64,000 nucleotides of DNA from Melastoma dodecandrum. Taxonomy: Eukaryota > Streptophyta > Magnoliopsida > Myrtales > Melastomataceae. Shown here in pieces: positions 19,435-28,235 of the stretch (its first letter is position 1; the number at the start of each line of letters is the position of its first letter). The stretch covers positions 1-64,000 of the forward strand of contig JARUPY010000116.1 of NCBI GenBank assembly GCA_029817715.1. The letters are read 5' to 3'. Below the pieces are notes generated by a model that did not search any database, had not been told where the DNA came from, and saw only the letters and a program-made list of their open reading frames with translations. Both the position numbers and the translations under genes were made by a program.

Positions 19435-19559
19435 CGAGCACGACAGCAGGCCGGTGCTGATCGCCGCGGCGGAGCACGATCGCGGGAAGGATCCGCTTCG
19501 GCAGGAAGAACTCGCATGATTCTTCCTGCGATCGGTGGTCCTTCCTGCTGTCGTGCTCG
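19435..19559. repeat. 125-bp interrupted palindrome between rpsB and the M23 peptidase gene
   Basis: CGAGCACGACAGCAGG (19435-19450) is repeated in perfect inverted form at 19544-19559. A second perfect hairpin, GCAGGAAGAA/TTCTTCCTGC (19501-19510 with 19520-19529), sits inside. The 396-base gap 19227-19622 holds no gene that I can support. The ends resemble a small non-autonomous element, but no flanking duplication is evident. Confidence 0.5.
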
Positions 19560-19622
19560 CGCGCCCCCGCGCGTGCGCTCCTCCACAGGGCGCTGCGGCG
19601 CCGGAGGGGTGACCATCGGCGG

Positions 19623-20079
19623 GTGCTCCGGTTCGCCGCGTCCGTGCTCGCCGCGGCCGCGCTGTGGGCGTGGCCGACCGCGTCCCACGACGCGACCCGC
19701 GGCTTCGAGGCGCCGGCGACCGTGTACGCGGCCGGGCATCGCGGGCTCGACGTCGCGGCGCCGGTCGGCGTCCGCGGTCATCGCGGTGGACGACGGGGTC
19801 GTGGCGTTCGCGGGCACGGTCGTCGACCGGGGCGTCGTGTCGATCGACCACGGCGGGGTGCGGTCGAGCGTCGAGCCGGTCGTCCCGTCGGTGCGCGTCG
19901 GCGAGTCGGTGCACCGGGGTGAGGTCATCGGGCACGTGTCGACCGGCGGGACGCATCCGGACGGGACCCTCCACCTCGGCGCTCGGATCCGGACCGGCGT
20001 CGGGTGGGCGTACGTGGACCCGCGCCTGTACCTGGGCGGCGCTCGCCGGGCGGTGCTCCTCCCCCGCGCCGCCTGGTGA
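19623..20079 (+). CDS. M23 family (LytM-like) peptidase, secreted (one frameshift)
   Basis: About 152 residues. The signal peptide ([19 protein letters not shown]) is followed by [20 protein letters not shown], where His and Asp of HxxxD are the first two zinc ligands, and [20 protein letters not shown]. The end of the domain, [19 protein letters not shown], has only the second His of the usual HxH; in many actinobacterial relatives the first is Cys (CLHWG). Activity is therefore uncertain. The frame shifts near 19775 (GGCGTCCGCGGTC), and 3n+1 length fits one extra base. The gene commonly sits between xerC and rpsB in this family. The GTG start at 19623 is a best guess. Confidence 0.75.
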
Positions 20080-20102
20080 CACGCGCCCGCTCGCCGCGGG
20101 CG

Positions 20103-21020
20103 TCAGCTGCGGGGGTGGGCGAGCCGGTAGCTCTCCGCCAGGCGCTCCATCGAGACATGGGTGTAGATCTGCGTCGTGCCGAGGCTCGCGTGGCCGAGCA
20201 TCGCCTGCACCGCACGGAGATCGGCGCCGCCATCGAGCAGGTGCGTCGCGGCCGAGTGCCGCAGCGCGTGGGGACCGGAGGGCCCGGAGCCCGGCACCGC
20301 CTCCAGCAGCCTCGAGGTCAGCCGGTGCACGCTCCGCGGGCCGATCCTGCCGCCGCGGTCGCCGAGGAACAGCGCGGCGCCGGCCGCTCCCCCGCCGCGC
20401 TCGGCGAGCACGGGACGGCCCCGGTCTCGGTACGCGGCGATCGCGCGGGAGGCCGGGACGCCGAACGGGACGACCCGGTCCTTCGCGCCCTTCCCGGTCA
20501 CCCGGACCGTGAGCGCCGCGGCGTCGACGTCGTCGAGATCCACCCCGCACGCCTCGGAGACGCGCAGCGCAGACCCGTAGATCAGCTCGAGCAGCGCCAG
20601 GTCGCGGAGGGCGGACGGGTCGCCCTCCCCCGCCACCTCCTCGAGCCCGGCGAAGAGCTCCCGCATCTGGTCGTTCCCGACCACCCGCGGCAGGCGCCCC
20701 TGCGCCTTCGGCGCCCGAAGGCGCGCGCCGGGATCCGTCGGGAGGTGACCGCCGCGGTGGAGCCAGGCCGTCAGGCTCCGAGCCGCCGCCGCGCGTCGCG
20801 CGATGGTCGCACGGGCGAGCTTCCGCTCGGTCGCCTCCCACAACCAGTCCCGGAGCAGCTCCAGGTCGATTCCGCCGACCTTCCTCCACCTGCTGCGTCG
20901 CGGCGAACCGGACGAGGTCCGCGGAGGTCGGCCCCGTACGCGTCGATCGTGTTTCGGCGAGTAGGCGCGCTCGTTCGCGAGGTGGTCCCGGTGCGCCGCC
21001 ACCGCCTCCGTCAGCCGCAT
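20103..21020 (-). CDS. xerC: XerC-type tyrosine recombinase (three single-base insertions)
   Basis: Site-specific recombinase that resolves chromosome dimers together with XerD at dif. The N-terminal SAM-like domain (LTEAVAAHRDHLANERAYSP) is followed by a catalytic domain with all catalytic residues: Arg in GSALRVSEACG, Lys in TGKGAKDRVVPF, HALRHSAATHLL, GHASLGTTQ and the Tyr in QIYTHVSMERL. Between 20885 and 20960 the frame leaves and returns; GCCGAAACACG and TGGAGGAAGG each appear to hold an extra A, and there is one extra C in GACCTCCGCGG. The total length remains a multiple of 3. Start ATG 21020. Confidence 0.88.
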   Translation of the reverse strand: MRLTEAVAAHRDHLANERAYSPKHDRRVRGRPPRTSSGSPRRSRWRKVGGIDLELLRDWLWEATERKLARATIARRAAAARSLTAWLHRGGHLPTDPGARLRAPKAQGRLPRVVGNDQMRELFAGLEEVAGEGDPSALRDLALLELIYGSALRVSEACGVDLDDVDAAALTVRVTGKGAKDRVVPFGVPASRAIAAYRDRGRPVLAERGGGAAGAALFLGDRGGRIGPRSVHRLTSRLLEAVPGSGPSGPHALRHSAATHLLDGGADLRAVQAMLGHASLGTTQIYTHVSMERLAESYRLAHPRS

Positions 21021-21046
21021 GGGATCAGGGTGCGGCACGACCGGGC

Positions 21047-21901
21047 TCAGTGCGTGACGTCCACGCCCATGGCGAGGAACACGGACTCGGGCGTGGTGTC
21101 GAGCACCGGATGCGGGTCGGCGGGCACCGGCGAGTAGCCGACCCTGCCGTCGTCGTAGATCGAGAGGACACCGACCGCTCGGCCGCCGTCGACCGCGACG
21201 ATGCCGCCGCCCGGCCTCGTGAGCCGGATCGTGTACGCCGTCGAGGGCGCGACGTGCACCGGGATGCCGGCGAAGGTCGAGCTGGTCGCATAGTGGAGGT
21301 GCCCGCCGAGGATCGCCCGGACGTCGCCGCCCTCGAGCGCCGTCGCCAGCCGGTCCTGCTGCGTGAGGTGGAGGCGAGCCATGGCCGTCACCTCGACCGG
21401 GACGGGCGGGTGGTGCAGCGCGAGGACCGTGCCGTGCTCGGCCGGCTCGGCGAGGACGCCGCGCAGCCACTCGACCTGCGACTCGTCGATGCCGCCCTCG
21501 ACGCGACCGGGGATGGAGGTGTCGATCGTCACCAGCCGCAGGCCGCGGACCTCGAGCACCCGGTCGAGCGGCGCCTCCGTCGCCGGCTCGCGCAGGATCC
21601 CGGAGGCCATCGTCGACCGGACGTCGTGGTTGCCGACGGCCCACAGCACGGGCCAGCCGGTCCGCGTCGTGGTCGCCTCCGTGGCGGCTGCGGCCGCCCG
21701 GTAGGACGCGGGGTCGCCCAGATCCGTGATGTCGCCGGTGTGCACCAGGGCGTCGATCGGGATGCCGGTCTCCTCGAGCGCCGCGAGCGCCGCGGAGTAC
21801 GTCCTCCCGCTCCGGACCGTGCCGTGCATGAATCCGGTCGGTGTGAAGTGGCTGTCGCTGATGTGCGCCACGCGGTGGGTGGCTATCGGCTCCCTGGTCA
21901 C
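21047..21901 (-). CDS. Metallophosphoesterase (CpdA-like cyclic nucleotide phosphodiesterase family)
   Basis: 284 residues with the complete dinuclear metal site: HISDSHF (D-x-H), HTGDITD (GDxxD), GNHDVRS (GNHD), LALHHPPVPV and ILGGHLHYAT (GHxH). It resembles 3',5'-cAMP phosphodiesterase CpdA and related enzymes, but the substrate cannot be settled from sequence. The start is a GTG (21901). The IS3-family element begins 80 bases upstream of that start and may have separated it from its original promoter. Confidence 0.87.
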   Translation of the reverse strand: MTREPIATHRVAHISDSHFTPTGFMHGTVRSGRTYSAALAALEETGIPIDALVHTGDITDLGDPASYRAAAAATEATTTRTGWPVLWAVGNHDVRSTMASGILREPATEAPLDRVLEVRGLRLVTIDTSIPGRVEGGIDESQVEWLRGVLAEPAEHGTVLALHHPPVPVEVTAMARLHLTQQDRLATALEGGDVRAILGGHLHYATSSTFAGIPVHVAPSTAYTIRLTRPGGGIVAVDGGRAVGVLSIYDDGRVGYSPVPADPHPVLDTTPESVFLAMGVDVTH

Positions 21902-21985
21902 ACCCGGACGCTACCGACCCCGACCGACGCCGCGCCGCGCACCGCTCGCTGCGGGGGGCCCTCCGCGGCAATCGGCGGAAAGGTG

Positions 21986-22965
21986 TCAACCTGTTTGAGA
22001 CAGGGGTTGTGGTTGGTTTGATCCAGACGGTGGTGTTGATGGTCGTTGCTCTCGGGGCGTGGGCGAATCGTTCGGGGTGGAGCTGATGGGCGCGGTCGAG
22101 GGTCGTCTGTCTGGCCGCGCGGATCTGGGTCCAGGTGCCGTAGTGGACGGTCGCGGGCGTGTAGTAGCCGATGCCGGAGTGGCGGTGTTCACCGTTGTAG
22201 AAGGGCGATGAACTCGGTTGCCCAGGTGCGGGGCGTGGGCGATGTCGGTGAACCGGATGGGGTAGCCGAGGTCGTACTTGACGGTCTTGAACTGCGCTTC
22301 GGAGAACGGGTTGTCGTTCGACACGTGCGGGCGTGAGTGCGACTGGATTACTCCGTGGTCGGCGAGGGTCTTCGACATGACGGTGTGCTGGTCATCACCG
22401 AGCCGCGATCGGCGTGGAGGACCCGCGGGATCCAGTGCTCGCTGATCGCTTGGGTGAACATGTCGACGGCGAAGTCGTCGCCCTCGCGGTCCTCGAGCCG
22501 CCAGGCGATCACGTAGCGGGAGAACACGTCGAGGATGACGTAGAGCTTGAAGTTCCGGCACCCGGTCGATCGACGGCAGGGTCGTGATGTCCCAGGACCA
22601 GACCTGGTTCGGGCCGGTCGCGGACAGCACCGGGATCACCTTCGGCGGGTGCTTTCGCCTGCCGGCGCCGGTCCCCGGAAAGCCGCTCACAGCGGGCGAT
22701 CCGGTACCAGGACGGCAATGACGCGATCCAGCAGCCGGCGTCCAACGCGCGGTAGAACACCTGCGCGACGGACAGGTCGCGTTGCTCCTCGTCGCTGAGG
22801 CGGGGCGATGATCGCCGCCCGCTCCGTCTCGTCAGCGCGGCCGGCTGGTGTCGGTCCTTCTGCGGGATCGGGTCCAGCTTCCCGACCGGCGGGTTCAACC
22901 GCCGGTACCGCATCGCCCGGGCGACTCCGACCAGCTCGCAGGCGGCCTTGACCGTCATCCCGTGG
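21986..22965 (-). pseudogene. IS3-family transposase OrfB, integrase core (frameshifted)
   Basis: Fragments in all three frames reconstruct one protein: VKAACELVGVARAMRYRRLN (HTH_21-like), DEEQRDLSVAQVFYRALDAG, NQVWSWDITTLPSIDR (first catalytic Asp), SKTLADHGVIQSHSRPHVSN, and DNPFSEAQFKTVKYDLGYP with the catalytic Glu. Shifts occur near 22375-22440, 22560, 22650 and 22805. The stop codon lies inside the terminal inverted repeat. The indel density is like that in nearby housekeeping genes, so the element could be intact in reality. Confidence 0.7.
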
Positions 22966-22970
22966 ACCGG

Positions 22971-23334
22971 TCAGCGCGGTGATGGTCTCCTGAAGCTGCT
23001 CGTCGACAAGGGTGCCGGCTCCGCGCTCTCGGAGATCATCTGCAAGAGCGCGTGTGCTTTTCCCACGGTCTCGATCGCGGACTTCAGGATCTCGTTCTCC
23101 GCCTCGGATCGGGCGAGTTGCTCTCGAAGACGCTGGATCTCCCGCGACTGCGTCCGCGGCGTCACGCCCGTCGCCCGAGCACGCGTCTCGCCACTCGGCA
23201 CGAGCACACCCTGATCCCGAGCAGCGCACCAACGACCGATCTGACGTCGATCCACGCCATGACGGCGCATTACAGCGCCCTTCTCACTATGCCGCGCCTG
23301 CTCGTACTCAGCGATGATCGCGAAGCTTCTTCAT
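22971..23334 (-). CDS. IS3-family transposase OrfA
   Basis: IAEYEQARHSEKGAVMRRHG, VDRRQIGRWCAARDQG (helix-turn-helix) and LREQLARSEAENEILKSAIE with GKAHALLQMISESAE (leucine-zipper type coiled coil) are typical of OrfA in this IS group. The start at ATG 23334 needs one shift near 23310. OrfB normally follows by programmed -1 frameshifting, and the two frames meet near 22965-22990. Confidence 0.7.
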
Positions 23335-23470
23335 CCGCAGTCCGCCGCGACGGCTGCCGCTGCGCTGAACGTCCCAAAAACGCCTCCCCGAGTACCACCA
23401 CAGGCTGACAGAGAGGGCGGGGGCGGCGCCCGGCCCCATCTGCCGCGGAGGGCCCCCGGAGCGGGTCGGG

Positions 23471-24634
23471 TCACGTGCGCACCCAGCCGCCCGGGCGCTC
23501 CTCCGCGTCGCCGGAGAGCGACAGCATCCCCAGCGCGGCCGTCGCGTCCGCGACGCTCAGCCCCGCACGCGCGGCGAGGTCGAGCACGGGTCGCGGGCGC
23601 TTCGCGAGCACGTCGAGCACGCGCTGCTCGTCCGGTGCGCCGAGCGGATGGAGGGTGTCGAGGCCGTCGAGCATCACCGCGCCGTCCGGGTCCGCGGCGA
23701 GCTCGGCCATGTCGGCGGCGTCGCGGACGAGCACCGCGCCGAACTCCCGGACCAGCCGGTGCGTGCCCGCCGACGCGGCGGAGTAGACCGAGCCGGGCAC
23801 CGCGCCGAGCCCCCGACCGAGCTCCGCCGCGTGTGCCGCCGTGTTCGCGGCGCCCGAGCGCAGCCCCGCTTCGACCACGACCGTCGCGCGGGACATCGCG
23901 GCGATGAGCCGGTTCCGCTTCAGGAAGCGCTCCCGGAGGGGGCGAGCACCGCAGGGCAGCTCGGACAGCACGACGCCCTCCCGGGCGATGCGGTGCAGCA
24001 GGTCGCTGTGCTGCGCGGGGTAGAAGCGGTCGAGCCCGCCCGCGAGGACCGCCACCGTGAGCCCCCGGCTCGCGAGCGTCGCCTTGTGCGCGGCGCCGTC
24101 GATGCCGATCGCGGCGCCCGAGACGACCGCGTATCCGCGGTCCGCGAGGCCGCACGCCGCATCGCCCGCGACCCGGTCACCGTACGGCGTGGCCGAGCGG
24201 GAGCCGACCAGCGCGACGGAGCGGCCGAACCGCGGGAGCGGGCCCGTCGGCGCGAGGGCCCAGAGCGCCAGCGGCGCGTGCAGCTCGAGGTCGTCGAGCC
24301 CTGCGGGCCAGTCCGCGTCGCCGGGGACGACGAGCCGGGCGCCGATCCGCGCGGCGTTGCGGAACACGCGGATGAACGACTCCTCGTCGAGCCGCGGACG
24401 CCAGCGGTCGAACGCCGTGCGCAGCTCGGGGTTCGTCGTGGGCGGGGCATCGAGCCGCAGCGCGTCGAGCGCCTCCACCGCGCCGAGCGTCGCGATCAGC
24501 GCCCCGGCGACCCGGTCGCCCGGCTCGACGAGCGCGGTCCAGGCGCCGGCCGCGAGCACCGCGGCGGGATCGGCGTCCGGCCCGGTCGGACGGACCGCCC
24601 GCACCAGGTCGTCGAGCGCGGCCAGGGTGCTCAT
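23471..24634 (-). CDS. dprA: DprA, DNA-processing protein A
   Basis: 387 residues in one frame. DprA loads RecA on incoming single-stranded DNA during natural transformation and is also conserved in species not known to be competent. The Rossmann-like domain shows SVALVGSRSATPYG, VVSGAAIGIDGAAHKATLAS (G-SGxAxGID), VAVLAGGLDRFYPAQHSDLL, RFLKRNRLIAAMSRATVVVE and SGAANTAAHAAELGR. A C-terminal winged-helix segment (DLAARAGLSVADATAALGML) completes it. Its ATG overlaps the comM stop (ATGA). Confidence 0.95.
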   Translation of the reverse strand: MSTLAALDDLVRAVRPTGPDADPAAVLAAGAWTALVEPGDRVAGALIATLGAVEALDALRLDAPPTTNPELRTAFDRWRPRLDEESFIRVFRNAARIGARLVVPGDADWPAGLDDLELHAPLALWALAPTGPLPRFGRSVALVGSRSATPYGDRVAGDAACGLADRGYAVVSGAAIGIDGAAHKATLASRGLTVAVLAGGLDRFYPAQHSDLLHRIAREGVVLSELPCGARPLRERFLKRNRLIAAMSRATVVVEAGLRSGAANTAAHAAELGRGLGAVPGSVYSAASAGTHRLVREFGAVLVRDAADMAELAADPDGAVMLDGLDTLHPLGAPDEQRVLDVLAKRPRPVLDLAARAGLSVADATAALGMLSLSGDAEERPGGWVRT

Positions 24635-26203
24635 GCGTCCGGGCTCCGCAGCACCAGCGCCCGCCCCACCTCCGCCCGCCCCGGCCGGTCGATCCCCGCC
24701 AGGTCCGCGAAGCGTCCAGGCGAGCCGCAGCACGCGGTCGTGCCCGCGCAGGCTCAGCCGCCCGGTCGCGAACGCCCGCTCGAGCGGCGCGGAGGCGCCG
24801 TCCGCCGGTTCGTGGTCCGGGTGCCGCAGCCAGCTGCCCGGCACCGCCGCGTTGATCGACCACGGGGTGCCCCGGAGGCGCCGCGCGGCGCGGTCCCGCG
24901 CCTCCAGCACCCGCTCCCGCGCCATGGCGGTCGTCACCCGCGGCGTCATCCCGTCCCGCGCGATCCGCAGCTGCGTGGCGGTGACGCGGTCGACCCGGAT
25001 GCGGATGTCGATCCGGTCGAGCAGCGGACCGGACAGCCGGCCGAGGTACCTCGCCGCCGCCGCGGGCGGGCACACGCAGGCGGACTCCGTGGAGCCGAGC
25101 TGGCCGCACGGGCACGGGTTCGCCGCGAGCACCAGCTGGAACCGCGCCGGGAAGTCCGCTCTGGCCGCGGCCCGGTGCACGGACACCCACCCGGACTCGA
25201 GCGGCTGCCGCAGCGAGTCGAGGACCGCGGGCGCGAGCGCGGGGGCCTCGTCGAGGAACAGGACGCCTCCGGAGGCGCGGGTCACGGCTCCGGGACGGAT
25301 CCGCCCGCTGCCGCCGCCGATGATCGACGCCGCCGACGCGGTGTGGTGCGGCGCCTGCCACGGCGGCCGCGTGCGCATCCGGTCGACGCCGTGGCCGGCG
25401 AGGGAGGCGATGCTCGTCGCGTCGAGGGCGGCGTCGCCCGTGAGGTCGGGCAGCAGGCCCGGCAGCCGGTTCGCGAGCATCGTCTTGCCCGCGCCCGGCG
25501 GGCCGACGAGGAGCAGGTGGTGCCCGCCGGCCGCGGCGACGACGAGCGCCTCGATGCCCTCCGCGTTGCCGACCACCTCCGAGAGGTCGGCGTGCGTCCC
25601 GCGTTCGCGGCGGACGGGCGGCCCGGCGACCGCGTCGACCTCCACCGGCTCCAGCTCGGCGCCGTACCGGATCGCGAGCGCGCGGAGGCTCGGCACGGCG
25701 ACGACCTCGATGCCGTCGACGAGCCCGGCCTCGACCGCGCACGCGGTCGGCACCACGATCCGCGAGCGCCCGGCGCGCGCCGCCGCGCGGACCGCGGGCA
25801 GCACCCCGGGCACCGGCCGGAGGCGCCCGTCGAGCCCGAGCTCGCCGAGGAACACGGCGTCGCCGATCGCCTCGGGATCGATGTCGCCGGTCGTCCCGAG
25901 GACCGCCATCGCGATCCCGAGGTCGAACCCCGACCCGTGCTTCGGCACCGCGGCCGGCGACAGGTTCACGGTGAGGTGCCGCCCGGGCATCTCGAAGCCC
26001 GAGTGCTCGACGGCGCTGCGGACCCGGGCCTGCGCCTCGCGGAGCGCCGTGTCGGGCAGGCCGACGAGCCGGAGGCCAGGCGTCTGGTTCGTGAGGGCGG
26101 CCTCGATGTCGACGATGCGGCCGGTCAGCCCTTCGAGCGCCACGGCGGCGGCGCGGGACGTCGAGCGCGGCAGCGACGGCGACACCGGTGCGACGGCGCT
26201 CAC
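24631..26203 (-). CDS. comM: ComM/YifB-type Mg-chelatase-like AAA+ ATPase (one frameshift)
   Basis: About 524 residues. The N-terminal ChlI-like domain (DIEAALTNQTPGLRLVGLPD, GRHLTVNLSPAAVPKHGSGF) precedes an AAA+ core: Walker A LLVGPPGAGKTML, Walker B GGVLFLDEAPAL, and LVLAANPCPCG. ComM is a branch-migration helicase that helps integrate incoming DNA. It starts with GTG 26203 overlapping the yraN stop and ends overlapping the dprA ATG. The frame shifts near 24715 (ACGCTTCGCGG), after which DLAGIDRPGRAEVGRALVLR restores the family ending. The 3n+1 length fits one inserted base. Confidence 0.92.
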
Positions 26204-26559
26204 GCGGCGGCCCGGAGGTGATCGAGGACGGGCGCCTCGTGCCGCGGCATGAGCACGCCGATCAGGTCGATGCGGGTGGACCGCGCCCGGACGTCGCGAT
26301 GCGCCCGGCGCCACGCGCCCGCGAGCACGCACAGCCGGGTCAGCTTCTCGGGCCGCACGGCCTCGAGCGGATGCCCGAAGCCGCGGCCGCTCCGTGTCTT
26401 CACCTCGACGACCACGAGCTCGGTGCCGTCGAGCGCGACGATGTCCAGCTCGCCCTTCGGGCACCGCCAGTTCCGGTCGACGATCCGGTACCCGAGCCCC
26501 TCCAGGTACGCCGCCACCACGTCCTCACCCCGTCTGCCGAGGTCGTCCTTCTCCGCCAT
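26200..26559 (-). CDS. yraN: YraN family (UPF0102) nuclease-like protein
   Basis: About 120 residues with the restriction-endonuclease-like fold of UPF0102: GRRGEDVVAAYLEGLGYRIV, RCPKGELDIVALDG (E...D) and LVVVEVKTRSGRGFG (E-x-K). ATG 26559 is preferred to the GTG two codons upstream. It is the first gene of yraN-comM-dprA, with 4-base overlaps to comM. Confidence 0.92.
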   Translation of the reverse strand: MAEKDDLGRRGEDVVAAYLEGLGYRIVDRNWRCPKGELDIVALDGTELVVVEVKTRSGRGFGHPLEAVRPEKLTRLCVLAGAWRRAHRDVRARSTRIDLIGVLMPRHEAPVLDHLRAAA

Positions 26560-26658
26560 GCCCACGAGCGTTGTGGGCCCGCCCCGGCCGGAGGGCCCGG
26601 ATCGGCCTCCTCAGGCGAAGTCGTCCGGATCAGCCCTGTGGAGGAGCGGATCGCCGAG

Positions 26659-27072
26659 TCAGTCGCAGGTCCGGAGACGCACGAGCGGGATCACCCGGTC
26701 CCCCGCGCGCTCCTGCTGCTCGGCGAAGAACGGGAAGTCCTTCACCAGGTCCTTCCACTCGACGGTGCGCTCGTCGCCGGCCAGCTCCTCCGCGACCGCC
26801 TCCGTGGACGCGCCGTCCGGGGTCTCGACGCGCACGTGCGGGTCCGCGCGGAGGTTCAGGAGCCAGGAGGGATGATCGGCGGCGCCGTCGTTGCTCGCGA
26901 TCACCAGCGGATCGTCGTCGAACCGGACGAACATCATCGGCGCGGTGCGCGGCTCCCCGGAGCGCCTGCCGGTCGTCGTGAGCAGCAGGAGGCGCTCGCG
27001 GTGCATCCCCTCGATCTCCTCGCCGGCGCGGTACCGGCGGATGACGTCCTCGTTGAACGCGCGCATGTCCAT
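26659..27072 (-). CDS. Deazaflavin (F420)-dependent nitroreductase family protein
   Basis: 137 residues. LLLLTTTGRRSGEPRTAPMM, FDDDPLVIASNDGAADHPSW and LLNLRADPHVRVETPDG define the Ddn/DUF385 family of split-barrel proteins that use F420H2 in actinobacteria. The substrate is unknown. It starts at ATG 27072. It is an accessory gene placed between the DUF2469 gene and yraN, and the palindromic repeat at 27111-27212 lies upstream. Confidence 0.88.
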   Translation of the reverse strand: MDMRAFNEDVIRRYRAGEEIEGMHRERLLLLTTTGRRSGEPRTAPMMFVRFDDDPLVIASNDGAADHPSWLLNLRADPHVRVETPDGASTEAVAEELAGDERTVEWKDLVKDFPFFAEQQERAGDRVIPLVRLRTCD

Positions 27073-27110
27073 GCGCGCACTCTGCCCCTCACCGGCCGCG
27101 CACGGAAGGT

Positions 27111-27212
27111 GCGCGGATCCGGAGAAACTGGGCGACACGCCGCTACGGGGCGCTGCCACCCGGCGTGCCGTCCGAGAACTCCGGATCCGCGAACGATTTC
27201 CGGATCCGCGAG
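27111..27212. repeat. dispersed palindromic repeat, copy 1
   Basis: GCGCGGATCCGGAG at 27111 is mirrored by CTCCGGATCCGCGA (about 27179-27192), followed by a further TTTCCGGATCCGCGAG. The inner part GGGCGACACGCCG matches copy 3 (50050-50131) and the right tail matches copy 2 (43084-43185). It begins 7 bases after the DUF2469 stop on the minus strand, in the position of a terminator. Confidence 0.75.
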
Positions 27213-27218
27213 ACCGCG

Positions 27219-27542
27219 CTACTCGTCGAGCGCGAGCTCCTGCGGCAGCTCCAGCTCCTTCGCGGACAGCTCCTCCACGTTCACGTCCTTGAACGTGAGC
27301 ACGCGGACGCTCTTCACGAACCGGTCGGCGCGGTACACGTCCCAGACCCACACGTCGTGCATCTGCAGCTCGAAGTAGAAGTCGTGCTCCGTGTCGCGGC
27401 GGGTGAGCTCGACCTCGTTCGCGAGGTAGAAACGTCGCTCCGTCTCGACGACGTACTTGAACTGGCTCACCACGTCGCGGTACTCGCGGTAGAGCTGGAG
27501 CTCGACCTCGCGGTCGTAGTCCTCGATCTCGTCGTCGTCCAT
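27219..27542 (-). CDS. DUF2469 family protein
   Basis: 107 residues, highly acidic N-terminus (MDDDEIEDYDREVELQLYRE), then VSQFKYVVETERRFYLANEV and DFYFELQMHDVWVWDVYRAD. It is a conserved actinobacterial protein almost always beside rnhB, as here (12 bases). Its function is not known to me. Complete in one frame. Confidence 0.92.
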   Translation of the reverse strand: MDDDEIEDYDREVELQLYREYRDVVSQFKYVVETERRFYLANEVELTRRDTEHDFYFELQMHDVWVWDVYRADRFVKSVRVLTFKDVNVEELSAKELELPQELALDE

Positions 27543-27554
27543 CGTCCGGAGAGT

Positions 27555-28235
27555 CTACGTTTCGCGCGCGGCGGTCGAGAGCGCGTGCAGCCAGGTGCGC
27601 CGATGCCACTCGCACGGACCGTGCTCGTCGATCGCGGCGTAGTGCGATCGGGAGGCGTAGCCCTTGTTGCTGACCCAGCCGTAGACCGGGTGGGTCGCGT
27701 GCCGCTCGATCATCAGGTCGTCCCGGTGCACCTTCGCGACGACGGACGCGGCCGAGACGGACGCGCAGTCGCGGTCCGCCTTGATCCGGGTGACGACCTG
27801 CGGCAGGACACCGGCGCCCGCCGCGATCAGGCCCGGCGTCAGCCAGTCCCAGTTGCCGTCGAGCAGCACGACGGCGCCGCTCATGCCGACGCCGAGGGCG
27901 ATCAGCCCGCCGATCGCGCGGGCACCCGCGCTGCCGAGCGAGCGGGAGATCCCCTCGCCGTCGATCTCGTCGTTCCCGGCGAGCCCGACCGCGGAGGCGC
28001 CCGCCCACTCCCGCACGCGCGGGGCGAGCACGACGCGCTCCGGCTCGGGCAGCAGCTTCGAGTCCGGGAGGCCGGCGGGGATCCGCTTCCGCGCCGGATC
28101 GAGCACGACGGCACCGACCCCGACGGGCCCGGCGATCGCGCCGCGGCCGACCTCGTCGACGCCGATCACGACCGTCGCCCCGGCGGCGAGCAGAGCGCGC
28201 TCGACACCCAGCCCCGGCGGACGGCTCCTCGTCAC
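27555..28235 (-). CDS. rnhB: RnhB, ribonuclease HII
   Basis: About 226 residues. Removes ribonucleotides from DNA. The catalytic carboxylates are visible: GVDEVGRGAIAGPVGVGAVV (Asp-Glu), VLLDGNWDWL and ADRDCASVSAASVVAKVHRD. It starts at GTG 28235, overlapping the lepB stop as GTGA. Complete in one frame. Confidence 0.96.
   Translation of the reverse strand: MTRSRPPGLGVERALLAAGATVVIGVDEVGRGAIAGPVGVGAVVLDPARKRIPAGLPDSKLLPEPERVVLAPRVREWAGASAVGLAGNDEIDGEGISRSLGSAGARAIGGLIALGVGMSGAVVLLDGNWDWLTPGLIAAGAGVLPQVVTRIKADRDCASVSAASVVAKVHRDDLMIERHATHPVYGWVSNKGYASRSHYAAIDEHGPCEWHRRTWLHALSTAARET

Larger units (their letters stand above)
21984..23410 (-). mobile_element. IS3-family insertion sequence, about 1.43 kb
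   Basis: The ends are TGTCAACCTGT (from 21984) and the inverted TGTCAGCCTGT (ending at 23410), 10 of 11 matching, with the TG...CA termini typical of IS3. Inside are an orfA with helix-turn-helix and leucine-zipper-like coiled coil and an orfB with an rve integrase core. It is inserted between the metallophosphoesterase and dprA. No direct repeat of 3-5 bases is evident at the borders (AGG left, GAG right). Confidence 0.82.

Noticed and set aside
19105..20079. 324-codon plus-strand ORF reading from inside rpsB into the peptidase gene
   Set aside because: Its first half is antisense to rpsB and intergenic; only the last ~100 codons match the M23 domain.
24631..24634. comM and dprA as one fused protein
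   Set aside because: The apparent fusion frame arises from the +1 shift near 24715; restoring the frame gives a normal comM ending whose TGA overlaps the dprA ATG.
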